Assembly: GCA_009786175.1 (NCBI GenBank)
Contig: WQTQ01000211.1
Coordinates: 1 to 23,068, forward strand
Reading direction: 5' to 3'
Length of the DNA stretch: 23,068 nt
Origin: Bacillota bacterium
GTDB lineage: Bacteria; Bacillota_A; Clostridia; Lachnospirales; WQUN01
Positions 14,862-23,068 of the stretch are shown here, piece by piece. A program made the translations under genes and the position numbers. Under the pieces are notes generated by a model. It had not been told where the DNA came from. It worked only from the letters and a program-made list of their open reading frames with translations, and ran no database searches. Within the stretch, counting starts at the first letter, position 1. Every line of letters begins with the position of its first letter.

Positions 14862-14890
14862 ACTATACTAGATTTCTATAAAAAATTCAA
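14862..14890 (-). promoter_or_regulatory. Sigma-A-like promoter of the rsmI-tgt-methyltransferase-kinase operon
   Basis: On the minus strand TTGAAT (14890-14885; 4 of 6) and TATAGT (14867-14862; 5 of 6) are separated by exactly 17 bases, about 43 bases ahead of the chosen rsmI start. It is the only convincing promoter seen for the four genes, so the resistance-type genes appear to be expressed with the housekeeping ones. Confidence 0.6.
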
Positions 14891-14941
14891 AGTCTTTTCA
14901 AATTTAAGGCTCTACCCCTTTCCGCCATTGAAATTATGCTG

Positions 14942-14947
14942 TATAAT
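14942..14947 (+). promoter_or_regulatory. Candidate -10 element ahead of the class A PBP operon
   Basis: A perfect TATAAT lies 40 bases before the start codon in the divergent intergenic region. The hexamer 17 bases upstream (TTTCCG, 14919-14924) is a weak -35, and the TTGAAA at 14928-14933 is too close (8 bases). Confidence 0.4.
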
Positions 14948-14987
14948 ATTATTTGTAAAAATGTCAAATAACATGAGGTGAAAAGCA

Positions 14988-17804
14988 ATGGATTATTCTC
15001 AATATGGTAAAAAACGAAATACAAGGAAGCTAAACCGGCATACGGCACGTATCCGCAATAAAGCAAGCCTTTTGGTTTTGCGCATAACATTAAGCCTGGT
15101 GCTTATTGCAGGCTTTGCTCTGGTTGGCGGCGGTGTAGGTTTGTACTTTGGCATTTTAGCCAACTCACCCAACATTAACATGGATATGGCAAGGTCCGAG
15201 TATCACAGCTCATTTATTATTTGCGGACATACAGGCGAAGAGCTGCTGCGCTTACATGCCGGCCATAACCACGAATTTGTTTATATCGACCAAATTCCAT
15301 ACCACGTACGTCACGCCTTTGTGGCAATAGAAGACGAGCGGTTCTTCGAGCATAACGGAATAGATATACGCGGCATAGGCCGTGCCTTAAACACCTTAAT
15401 TGAATCCGGCGGCAGCCGTACCGAAGGCGCAAGTACCATTACCCAGCAGCTTATCAAAAACATGCTGGACCGTTTCGAATCCAACGTTATTTACAAATTG
15501 CAAGAGCAGTACCTGGCCATTTTCTTCGAACGTTATTTAACAGAACAAATGGGCTGCCGTATGGCAGCAAAAGACACTATTTTGGAATCATACCTTAACA
15601 TCATTAATCTTGGCCGCTCTAACTACGGTGTTCAGGCAGCGGCTCAGTTTTACTATGGCGTAGACGTTTGGGATCTTACAATTGCCCAAGCCGCAACCAT
15701 AGCCTCTATTACTCAAAACCCTTCCCGCTTCCCGCCGGACACAAGGCCGGACGCTAACTGGGCAAGGACACAGCTTGTACTAAGAAGTATGCATCGCTTA
15801 GGTTTTATCACAGATGAAGAGTTTGACGAGGCAATGAGGGAAGTAGAACGCCCCGACGGAACCATGATAGGTGCCGTGTACAGCTCTATTGTCCGTACAG
15901 CAGCCGGTGCCACACGCCCGATAATTTCCGAGTTCGACTGCTTTACAAACGCGCTGCTTAATTCTATCCGCAGCGATTTAATGACACAATTTAACTGGAA
16001 CCGCGAGCAGGCAAACGCGCAAATCTTTGGCGGCGGGGTTCGCATTTATACAACACAGCACCCGGGAATGCAAGCGGCTGTAGACCGAGTTTTCCTCGAT
16101 GATTCATACTGGCCGGAATCCGACTTTTCCATAGATGTGGAACTTAACTTTACGGTAAAAAACACCTTTACAAATCTACAGGAGCGTATGCGCCCCAAAA
16201 CCAACGTCTCTACAATGGAAGAAGCAGAAGCATGGGTTGAGGAAACTTTAAACAGCTTCATTACCCCTTATCAAACTTTGGTAGACGATCCGCTTCCATT
16301 GTTTACTCCGCAGCCACAAGCAGCGTTTGTACTGCTGGATCACCATACAGGCCATGTTTTGGCTTTACGCGGTGTCCGGGGCGAGCTGGGGGCAAACCGT
16401 ACTTTAAACCGCGCAACCCAATCAACCCGCCAGCCCGGCAGCCAGCTTAAAACAATTGGTATTTTTGGCCCGGCTTTTGACATGGGCATTATGCACCCGG
16501 GCACAATGATTGCAGACCAGCCCTTTACCTATGTCTGCCGCTGGACAGGTAACGAATGGTCACCCGGCAACTGGTGGACCGGTTTCCGCGGGCCTATGAC
16601 AGTGCGCGCCGCCGTTTACGATTCTGCCAACGTAGTTTCTGCCCGTGCAACCGCAGACACTACAATCCCTCATGTTGGGACGGAAACCATGTTCGATTAC
16701 CTTAGGAACATGGGCATTACCACATTGGCACCCGGCCACGAAGGCCCTGCCGTAGCCCTTGGGGGCATGCGTTATGGTGTCCGCTTAATAGAACTTGCCG
16801 GTGCCTATGGCATGGTTGCCAACGGCGGTATGTTTAACCCGCCTGTACTGTACACATTGGTGCTTGGCCACGACGGCAGAATTTTGCTGGAAAACCCCGA
16901 TAACCCAACTCGTGTTTTCCGTGATACAGCCGCGTATATGCTGCTTGACACAATGAAAGACACAATGACACGCGGAACAGGACGGGCCCATAACTGGACC
17001 AGCGAGCAGCTGCGCAGAAATATTCCAATTGCAGGCAAAACCGGGACAACACAAGCCCGCCGGGACCTTGGTTTTTCCGGCTCTACCCCATACTTTACCG
17101 CGTCTATCTGGATGGGCAACGACGATAACGAGGTAATGACCCGCGGGGCTCAAGGGGCTCACTTAAACGCATGGCGCAGTATAATGCAGGAAATCCATGA
17201 AGGTTTACCACCACGCCAATTCACACGCCCTGCAGACGGCAGGCTTGTTACCGTTACCGTCTGCGCAGACTCGGGCTTGCTGGCCGGTGAACTTTGCCAT
17301 CATGATTCCCGCGGCAACCGTGTAAGCACAGGTGTAATTGATTCTCATTTCAGGCCTACCGAACACTGTACAATACATGTACGTTTCAGGTACTGCCTGG
17401 TCCACGGCCTTCTTGCAGGGCCTAACTGCCACGAAGACACGATTAGTAACCGGGTTGGCATTAATTTTGGCCCGGAAATTTATGGCGGGTTCCCGCAGGG
17501 TGTTATAGACGGGCTGGTTTGCCATAACTGTATCCCTCTTACTCACCTCCCATGGGAAATCCCAAATCAAGATGAAGGGCCTCCGTTAACTTTATGGCCG
17601 GAATTAAATTTACCTATTCCGCCAATGCCGGATAATACGCCGCCGTCTTCTAATGTACCTGTTACACCACAACCGGACGACGACATTGTAGAGCCGCTTC
17701 CATTCCCGCCAAACCATGGCATTGTAATTCCGGACCTGCCATCCGACTTTTTCACATCAGACCCTACTCCTGACACAGAAGATGATCCACCATATGGATT
17801 TTAA
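14988..17804 (+). CDS. Class A penicillin-binding protein (PBP1A-type glycosyltransferase/transpeptidase)
   Basis: 938 residues. It polymerises lipid II and cross-links peptidoglycan outside the membrane. A basic cytosolic tail and one membrane segment (about 28-56) precede the GT51 domain, with AIEDERFFEHNGID (catalytic Glu115), EGASTITQQLIKNML and a slightly long ERYLTEQMGCRMAAKDTILE loop before SYLNIINLGR. The transpeptidase domain has catalytic Ser485 in RQPGSQLK, SAN (546-548) and KTGTT (684-688). The tail (about 755-850) carries seven Cys and an internal duplication (Cys759 to NRV779 and Cys803 to NRV823, both with GLLAG), then a Pro/Asp-rich end. ATG has GAGGTG seven bases upstream. 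Its end overlaps rsmH, placing a class A PBP where mraZ usually lies in the dcw cluster. Confidence 0.93.
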   Translation: MDYSQYGKKRNTRKLNRHTARIRNKASLLVLRITLSLVLIAGFALVGGGVGLYFGILANSPNINMDMARSEYHSSFIICGHTGEELLRLHAGHNHEFVYIDQIPYHVRHAFVAIEDERFFEHNGIDIRGIGRALNTLIESGGSRTEGASTITQQLIKNMLDRFESNVIYKLQEQYLAIFFERYLTEQMGCRMAAKDTILESYLNIINLGRSNYGVQAAAQFYYGVDVWDLTIAQAATIASITQNPSRFPPDTRPDANWARTQLVLRSMHRLGFITDEEFDEAMREVERPDGTMIGAVYSSIVRTAAGATRPIISEFDCFTNALLNSIRSDLMTQFNWNREQANAQIFGGGVRIYTTQHPGMQAAVDRVFLDDSYWPESDFSIDVELNFTVKNTFTNLQERMRPKTNVSTMEEAEAWVEETLNSFITPYQTLVDDPLPLFTPQPQAAFVLLDHHTGHVLALRGVRGELGANRTLNRATQSTRQPGSQLKTIGIFGPAFDMGIMHPGTMIADQPFTYVCRWTGNEWSPGNWWTGFRGPMTVRAAVYDSANVVSARATADTTIPHVGTETMFDYLRNMGITTLAPGHEGPAVALGGMRYGVRLIELAGAYGMVANGGMFNPPVLYTLVLGHDGRILLENPDNPTRVFRDTAAYMLLDTMKDTMTRGTGRAHNWTSEQLRRNIPIAGKTGTTQARRDLGFSGSTPYFTASIWMGNDDNEVMTRGAQGAHLNAWRSIMQEIHEGLPPRQFTRPADGRLVTVTVCADSGLLAGELCHHDSRGNRVSTGVIDSHFRPTEHCTIHVRFRYCLVHGLLAGPNCHEDTISNRVGINFGPEIYGGFPQGVIDGLVCHNCIPLTHLPWEIPNQDEGPPLTLWPELNLPIPPMPDNTPPSSNVPVTPQPDDDIVEPLPFPPNHGIVIPDLPSDFFTSDPTPDTEDDPPYGF

Positions 17805-18720
17805 TCACGTTTCCGTTATGCCCCGGGAAGTTATCGAATGCTTAAACCCGGGGCGTGGCGGCGTATTTGTAGACGGCACATTGGGCGGCGGCGGCCATTC
17901 TAAATTAATTCTTGACGCATTGCCCCCAAACGGGCGTTTAATCGGCATAGACCGTGACGAGAACGCTATTGCCGCCGCAACTTCTTTTTTACCGGATAAC
18001 GCTTTTACAGCGGTGCGTGGTAACTTTCACCATATGCCGGAAATTTTACAAGACCTTAACATTCCTGCGGTAGACGGTATACTTCTGGATTTAGGGGTAT
18101 CCTCTCATCAATTAGATACGCCGGAACGGGGGTTTTCCTATCGTTTTGACGGCCCGTTGGATATGCGTATGGATAACCGCTCACGCCTAACCGCTTTCGA
18201 TATAGTAAATACCTACACAGAAAAAAATCTTGCAGATTTATTTTTTTCTTATGGTGAAGAACGTCATTCACGCCGTATTTCCCGTGCAATATGCACCGCT
18301 CGCACCAATGCTCCCATAAAAACTACGCTGGAACTTGCAAACATTGTAGAGCAGGCAAGCCCCAAACAAAGATATGGCATGCCACACCCGGCAATGCGTA
18401 CATTTATGGCCATACGAATTGCCGTAAACGATGAACTTTCTCCCCTTGGCGGTGTTTTGCAAAACATAATTAGCTGCCTTGCCCCTGCTGGGCGAGTTGT
18501 TGTAATAACCTTCCACTCGTTGGAAGACAGAATCGTAAAAACTACCTTTCAAAAAGTAGCGTCGCCATGCGAATGCCCAAGAGACATACCATACTGCGTA
18601 TGCGGTAAAAAAGCCGGGCTTCGTATAATAACAAAAAAGCCATTACTGCCTTCGCAAGAGGAATTAGATATGAACAAACGCGCCCACAGCGCGAAACTAA
18701 GAGTAGCTGAAAGGATATGA
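17794..18720 (+). CDS. rsmH: 16S rRNA (cytosine-1402 N4)-methyltransferase RsmH (MraW)
   Basis: 308 residues. RsmH adds the N4-methyl group of m4Cm1402 in 16S rRNA, the partner modification of RsmI, also in this window. The N-terminus MDFNHVSVMPREVIECL is the family's usual opening. It is followed by SAM motifs DGTLGGGGHS (27-36), GIDRDENAI (50-58) and DLGVSSHQLD (99-108), then the ERGFSYRFDGPLDMRMD block and VITFHSLEDRIVK near the end. I chose ATG at 17794 on this family N-terminus; ATG at 17782, four codons upstream, is also possible, and neither has a strong ribosome site. The start lies inside the end of the PBP gene, so translation is probably coupled. Leading the dcw cluster is the normal place for this gene. 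Confidence 0.96.
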   Translation: MDFNHVSVMPREVIECLNPGRGGVFVDGTLGGGGHSKLILDALPPNGRLIGIDRDENAIAAATSFLPDNAFTAVRGNFHHMPEILQDLNIPAVDGILLDLGVSSHQLDTPERGFSYRFDGPLDMRMDNRSRLTAFDIVNTYTEKNLADLFFSYGEERHSRRISRAICTARTNAPIKTTLELANIVEQASPKQRYGMPHPAMRTFMAIRIAVNDELSPLGGVLQNIISCLAPAGRVVVITFHSLEDRIVKTTFQKVASPCECPRDIPYCVCGKKAGLRIITKKPLLPSQEELDMNKRAHSAKLRVAERI

Positions 18721-18724
18721 TCTG

Positions 18725-19348
18725 ATGCAAGGCTCAACTGCTCGCAGGCTTCACCAGGACGATGTTCCTGTTCCCAGAAACCACCCTCGCCCACAAAATC
18801 GTGCTATGCAAAAAAATAATTCCGGTCAAAAGAAACGCGTATTACGGCCCAAAAAGAAGAAGCCCCACATGTACGATCGCGTACTTAAGGGCTCTAAAAA
18901 TATGCCCAGCATTTTTAGGCGCGGTAATATATACTTCCTTGTTGAAAACGAAGCAAGCCAGTACCGTATCCCCAGAACCGTAATTTTCACCGTAGCTCTT
19001 ATATTTTCATGTGCTTTAATAATAACTTTAGCCCAGGCACAAATTATGGGCATGGAGCGGCAAATCAGTCAATCCGAAGGCAGAATACGCGCCCTCTCAA
19101 ATGAAAACCTAGATTTATCTTCACGGTTAACCGGTCGTTATACCCTAGAGGAAATCGAATATATAGCAACCTCACGGCTAGGCATGATTCCTCCGGACCC
19201 GTCTCAAATTATAGAAATTTATGTACCGCCTCATAGCAACGTAATACTTAACAGGGCAGAGCATCTATTACCCAGAGAAAATTATTTTTGGATGGATATC
19301 CGCACATTTGTAAGCGGATTATTTAACAGATTTTTTGGAGGGAGTTAA
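18725..19348 (+). CDS. FtsL/DivIC-like septum formation protein
   Basis: 207 residues, a bitopic membrane protein. A long, strongly basic cytosolic tail (1-82) is followed by one membrane segment (about 85-106), then an extracytoplasmic coiled-coil stretch (about 107-137; QISQSEGRIRALSNENLDL) and the block LEEIEYIATSRLGMIPPD (141-158), which is the FtsL/DivIC family signature. Such proteins bind the FtsQ/DivIB and FtsI-FtsW partners and switch on septal wall synthesis. Its place between rsmH and the class B PBP is exactly that of ftsL, which favours FtsL over DivIC; sequence alone cannot separate them. ATG has AAGGA about nine bases upstream, within the end of rsmH. Confidence 0.82.
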   Translation: MQGSTARRLHQDDVPVPRNHPRPQNRAMQKNNSGQKKRVLRPKKKKPHMYDRVLKGSKNMPSIFRRGNIYFLVENEASQYRIPRTVIFTVALIFSCALIITLAQAQIMGMERQISQSEGRIRALSNENLDLSSRLTGRYTLEEIEYIATSRLGMIPPDPSQIIEIYVPPHSNVILNRAEHLLPRENYFWMDIRTFVSGLFNRFFGGS

Positions 19349-19350
19349 TT

Positions 19351-21696
19351 ATGCCCAAAAACCGAAAAAAGAGAGTACCGGTTAAGCAGCAAAGAGACAG
19401 GTATGCCAAATTTATAGGTGCGGTTCTAACCTTGGTTTTTATTATACTTTGCTACAGAATTTATCATATACAGGCAGTTGACGGGGATTATCTAAGGCAA
19501 CGCGCCCTGCGTCAGCAAAGTATAGTGCAGCAACATCGCGTAAACCAAACTATTCCCGCATCACGCGGCGAAATTATGGACAGGCACATGCAGCCAATAG
19601 CCTCGACTATTCCTGTGTTCGAAATTTTTATGGACGTAAACCTGATACATGAAGCAGGAGATAGGGTTAGGGAGGCTCATATAGATGCCTTGCATAGGCA
19701 TTTAGGCATTCCTATTGGCAGCTTAACAGAGCATTTTCGTACAGACAATGAAGGCAACCTGGTAAACCCGCACGGTGCATCCCACCGTATTGTGGCCAGG
19801 GACATAGAGCCTGATGTTGCTTCATATTTAACTACTAATTTTACTCACATACATTCTACAAGGATGTCAAAACGCTTTTATCACGATCCATTTTTCGCGC
19901 CGCAGGTCATCGGGTTCACCAGAGGTGATACAAGATGGGGCTTAGAAGCTGCTTACAATACAGAACTTGCGGGCTCGCCGGGGCGGCTTTTTGTGGTGCA
20001 AGGGGAAACGGAAGAAATCCCTGTGCGTGACGGTTACACCCTTATTACTACTTTAGACAGCGATATTCAGCGGTTGGCACAATCAATTGTAGACCAAACA
20101 TATACAGAAATGAACGCCTCTTTTGTAGGCAAAATTGTAGTTGACCCACATACCGGTGAGGTTCTTGCAATGGCGCAGGCACCTACATTTTCCCTTGCAG
20201 ACCCATTTAACCCCAATTATATTACAGACCGTCAACTGCAGCGGGAATGGGATTACCTTTCAGGTGGCGAACAATCTGACCGGATGAACTACTTGTGGCG
20301 GAATTTTCACATTTTTCAATCGTACGAACCCGGCTCTATTTTCAAACCTGTAGTTATGGCCGCCGCCATAGAGGAAGGCGTCCTGGAAATGAGCCCGTAT
20401 CGTCCGTTCCATTGTAATCGTGACAGATTTATCGGAACAGATCTTCTTCGGTGCTGGACAAGCCACGGTGCCTTAACTTTTCGGTCAGCTTTATACCGTT
20501 CTTGCAACATAGCCATGTTTGACATAATGAATTTATTAGGACACGATGCAACTACCTTTTACCGCTACAGAGGATACTTTGGTTTTGCCGCACGGACAGG
20601 AATAGACTTGCCCGGTGAAGCTTCTGTCTCTTCTCGTGCTGTTATGTATGGGCTGGCCGACTTGGGCAGGGTAGAGCGTGCAACAAGCTCTATTGGACAG
20701 GGCTTTAACGCCACCACCATTCAGTCTATTATGGCATATGCGGCTCTTATAAACGGCGGCAATATGCTGCAGCCATTCTTAGTTTCCCACATAATTGACA
20801 GCCATGGCAATATAGTGCGCGAAACCCAGCCTACTATAGTGCGCCGGGCTATTTCCCAGGAAACATCCGACTTTATACGCAGAGAAATGCAGCATGTTGT
20901 TAGTGCGCCGGGCGGTACAGCCCATTCAGCCCTTATACCGGGACACGCCATAGGCGGAAAAACAGGTACAGGACAGCAAGGCAGACGCGCAGCCGGTATA
21001 GACTCCCTGTCTTACGTATCATTCCTGCCTATAGAAAATCCGCAATTTCTGGCTTTAATGGTTGTACACGAAATTTGTACTCACTCATACCATGGCGCAG
21101 GCAGAGAGTTGGGTCCAAGAATGCGCCGTTTTTTTGAAGAAATAATTAGCATAAGAGGTATACCGCCATCTGACGGGCCTAATGCCGCTAATTTATGGGA
21201 AGGCTTTCTTACACGTGCTGATGTAATGCCGGATTACAGCGGTCAGCGTCTTGTGGATGCCGTGGAAGACTTAAGTAACAGAAGCCAGGGCGGTTATCAA
21301 GTTGTAGGAAGCGGCACAATAGTTTCCCATACAATTCCTGCGCCCGGGCGTCCAATGCCGCAAAATTCATTGGTTACATTCCATATGGAGAGTGAAACAC
21401 GTGTAGACGGACATATGGCTTTTGTGCCGGATTTGGAAGGGCTTACGGTAAACGCGGCAGATTCTTTGCTGCGCGAAATTGGATTACGTCCTTTATGGCT
21501 GCACAGCCTAACACCACAAACTACTTCTAATAATAACGGCATACCCAGAACAACCAATCCGGACTCGCGGGACGAAGACGACCCCAGCAGCGACACCGGC
21601 CACTCGGCACAGCTTATGGACAGAATTTATCAACAGTTTCCTGCACCGGGTGTAGAATTGGAATGGGGTACGATGGTAATGTTTAGGGCAAGATAA
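19351..21696 (+). CDS. Class B penicillin-binding protein (FtsI/SpoVD-type) with two PASTA domains
   Basis: 781 residues. This is a transpeptidase for septal or spore-cortex peptidoglycan. A basic tail and a membrane segment (about 20-42) precede the PBP dimer/pedestal domain (TIPASRGEIMDR, 67-78). The penicillin-binding domain has catalytic Ser329 in YEPGSIFKP, SCN (384-386) and KTGTG (537-541). Two PASTA domains follow (about 624-680 and 690-779). The second is split by a 30-residue Asn/Asp/Ser/Thr-rich insertion (about 721-750). PASTA domains are typical of SpoVD and of PBP2x/FtsI of Bacillota, and the window cannot say whether this is the division or the sporulation enzyme. ATG is preceded by GGAGGGAG at six bases, two bases after the ftsL-like stop. 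Confidence 0.93.
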   Translation: MPKNRKKRVPVKQQRDRYAKFIGAVLTLVFIILCYRIYHIQAVDGDYLRQRALRQQSIVQQHRVNQTIPASRGEIMDRHMQPIASTIPVFEIFMDVNLIHEAGDRVREAHIDALHRHLGIPIGSLTEHFRTDNEGNLVNPHGASHRIVARDIEPDVASYLTTNFTHIHSTRMSKRFYHDPFFAPQVIGFTRGDTRWGLEAAYNTELAGSPGRLFVVQGETEEIPVRDGYTLITTLDSDIQRLAQSIVDQTYTEMNASFVGKIVVDPHTGEVLAMAQAPTFSLADPFNPNYITDRQLQREWDYLSGGEQSDRMNYLWRNFHIFQSYEPGSIFKPVVMAAAIEEGVLEMSPYRPFHCNRDRFIGTDLLRCWTSHGALTFRSALYRSCNIAMFDIMNLLGHDATTFYRYRGYFGFAARTGIDLPGEASVSSRAVMYGLADLGRVERATSSIGQGFNATTIQSIMAYAALINGGNMLQPFLVSHIIDSHGNIVRETQPTIVRRAISQETSDFIRREMQHVVSAPGGTAHSALIPGHAIGGKTGTGQQGRRAAGIDSLSYVSFLPIENPQFLALMVVHEICTHSYHGAGRELGPRMRRFFEEIISIRGIPPSDGPNAANLWEGFLTRADVMPDYSGQRLVDAVEDLSNRSQGGYQVVGSGTIVSHTIPAPGRPMPQNSLVTFHMESETRVDGHMAFVPDLEGLTVNAADSLLREIGLRPLWLHSLTPQTTSNNNGIPRTTNPDSRDEDDPSSDTGHSAQLMDRIYQQFPAPGVELEWGTMVMFRAR

Positions 21697-21731
21697 TTTT
21701 CTATGAAGGTCAAAAGCAAAGGAGTACCAAA

Positions 21732-23068
21732 TTGAGCACAAATAAGGAATACGGCAACGAAAGTATTACCGCGTTAAAAGGCGCGGACAGGGTACGCAAA
21801 CGCCCCTCTGTAATTTTTGGTTCGGACGGTGTTGACGGCTGCCAGCACGCAATTTTCGAAATTATTTCAAACTCTATAGACGAAGCAAAAGAAGGCTACG
21901 GTAAGCAAATAGAGATTATTCGCCATGCAGACTTTTCGATAACGGTAAAAGACCATGGACGCGGCGCGCCTGTGGATTACAACCCTATCGAAAAAAAGTA
22001 TAACTGGGAGCTTCTTTTTTGCGAACTGTACGCAGGCGGAAAGTATTCCAACAACGATGAGGACAGTAACTACACTTACAGCCTTGGGCTTAACGGCCTT
22101 GGCCTGTGTGCAACCCAATACAGTTCCGCGTATATGAACGCCGAAATATTAACGAAAGGCTGGCGGTACAACCTCTACTTTGAAAAGGGCGAAAACGTTG
22201 GCGGCTTAAAAAAAGAAGAATACAACGGCAGAAAAACCGGAACCACTATTACCTGGCTGCCGGACCGTGACGTTTTTACAGATATAAACGTGCCACTTGA
22301 ATGGTACAAAGATATGTTAAAACGCCAAGCCATAGTAAACGAAGGCATAACTTTCATTTTAAAGGATCAAGGAAGCGGCGAGACCTTTAATTTTTATTAC
22401 GAAAACGGTGTCCGCGATTATATTAAAGAGCTTGCAGACGAAACAGCTTTTACAGAACCGTGTGTCCTTTCACATGAAACACAAGGCCGCGACAGGCCCG
22501 ATAAGCCGGAATACAAGCTTAAATTTGAAGTTGTCTTCTGCTTTTCTAACGATGTTAACAGGCTTGAATATTATCACAATTCCAGCTACTTGGAATATGG
22601 CGGCTCACCGGATAAGGCCGTACGCAATGCATTTGTATATGCAATTGACGCATATCTAAAAGCAGGCAACCACTACAAAAAGGACGAAAAACGGATAACC
22701 TTTAACGATATAGAGGAAAGTTTAATCCTTATCATAAATTCGTTTTCAACCGTAGTGTCCTTCGAAAACCAAACTAAAAAGGCGATTATTAATAAATTTA
22801 TTCAAGATGCCATGACAGATTTCTTAAAAAAACAGCTTGAAGTGTATTTTATCGAACACAAAGCCGATGCCGACAGGTTAACGGCTCAAATACTCGCAAA
22901 TAAACGCAGCCGCGAATCTGCGGAAAAAACCCGTATTACATTACGGAAAAAGCTTACAGGCAGTATCGACTTAAATAACCGCGTAGAAAAATTTGTAAAC
23001 TGCCGCACAAAGGACACAAACCGCCGGGAGCTTTACATTGTGGAAGGTGACTCTGCGCTTGGTTCCTG
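21732..23068 (+). CDS. Divergent GyrB/ParE-type topoisomerase ATPase subunit (3' end cut by window)
   Basis: The first 445 codons, open to the window edge. This is the ATP-binding subunit of a type IIA topoisomerase, which gates one duplex through another. The GHKL ATPase has FEIISNSIDEA (catalytic Glu43, Mg-binding Asn47), DHGRGAP (74-80) and the lid YSLGLNGLG (116-124). The transducer has the QTK loop (347-349), and the TOPRIM domain begins at YIVEGDSALGS (435-445). It departs clearly from housekeeping GyrB/ParE: RVRKRPSVIFGSDG replaces RxRPGMYIGS, and LGLNGLG replaces GGLHGVG. It resembles the extra topoisomerase subunit I recall from some Clostridia. The start is TTG at 21732, with AAAGGAG seven bases ahead. 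A matching A subunit would be expected just downstream. It lies 35 bases after the class B PBP, probably in the same transcript. Confidence 0.9.
   Translation, partial: MSTNKEYGNESITALKGADRVRKRPSVIFGSDGVDGCQHAIFEIISNSIDEAKEGYGKQIEIIRHADFSITVKDHGRGAPVDYNPIEKKYNWELLFCELYAGGKYSNNDEDSNYTYSLGLNGLGLCATQYSSAYMNAEILTKGWRYNLYFEKGENVGGLKKEEYNGRKTGTTITWLPDRDVFTDINVPLEWYKDMLKRQAIVNEGITFILKDQGSGETFNFYYENGVRDYIKELADETAFTEPCVLSHETQGRDRPDKPEYKLKFEVVFCFSNDVNRLEYYHNSSYLEYGGSPDKAVRNAFVYAIDAYLKAGNHYKKDEKRITFNDIEESLILIINSFSTVVSFENQTKKAIINKFIQDAMTDFLKKQLEVYFIEHKADADRLTAQILANKRSRESAEKTRITLRKKLTGSIDLNNRVEKFVNCRTKDTNRRELYIVEGDSALGS

Noticed and set aside
14928..14947. TTGAAA and TATAAT as a -35/-10 pair ahead of the class A PBP
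   Set aside because: The spacing is only 8 bases. The -10 is kept alone as a weak candidate.
1..23068. CRISPR arrays, tRNA or rRNA genes, riboswitches, prophage genes
   Set aside because: No regularly spaced repeats, tRNA-like cloverleaf, rRNA core sequence, known riboswitch core or phage structural gene was recognised on either strand by reading alone.

Overview
The window looks like chromosomal DNA from a low-to-mid GC, spore-forming member of the Bacillota, most likely class Clostridia. The grounds are a yaaL-bofA pair (BofA belongs to the sigma-K checkpoint of sporulation), a polA-coaE-lytic transglycosylase block of clostridial type, AGGAGG-type ribosome sites with several TTG starts, a DNA polymerase I with a decayed proofreading site, and a SpoVD/FtsI-type penicillin-binding protein with PASTA domains. 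No rRNA, tRNA, CRISPR array or insertion sequence was seen, and no gene-free stretch exceeds about 230 bases.

Left part (1-7,153, all minus strand). Read in the direction of transcription it runs polA, coaE, a membrane-anchored lytic transglycosylase, a solute-binding lipoprotein, a YaaL-like protein, BofA, and an XRE-type regulator with a helical-repeat C-terminus. Starts and stops are tightly packed. Just ahead of yaaL a predicted mRNA hairpin covers the ribosome site. CoaE has Thr in place of the P-loop Lys.

Middle (7,154-10,873, plus strand). Two overlapping half-ABC exporters, probably a heterodimer, have a candidate promoter with inverted repeats upstream and a strong intrinsic terminator downstream. 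A small basic protein gene (10,911) follows; its 3' end runs into the convergent gene.

RNA-modification and resistance operon (14,890-11,091, minus strand): rsmI (16S C1402 2'-O-methylation), a divergent tgt-family gene, a homologue of the ArmA/Rmt 16S rRNA m7G1405 methyltransferases, and an APH(9)-like small-molecule kinase whose start overlaps the methyltransferase stop. This is the most notable part of the window: a putative aminoglycoside/aminocyclitol resistance pair appended to a housekeeping rRNA/tRNA modification operon.

Right part (14,942-23,068, plus strand). A class A PBP, rsmH (16S N4-methyl-C1402), an FtsL/DivIC-like protein, a class B PBP with two PASTA domains, and the first 445 codons of a divergent GyrB/ParE-type topoisomerase subunit, cut by the window edge. 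The rsmH-ftsL-pbp order is that of the division and cell wall (dcw) cluster, but with a class A PBP where MraZ usually sits and a topoisomerase where the mur genes usually follow. RsmI and RsmH, which modify the same 16S nucleotide, lie on opposite strands about 3 kb apart.
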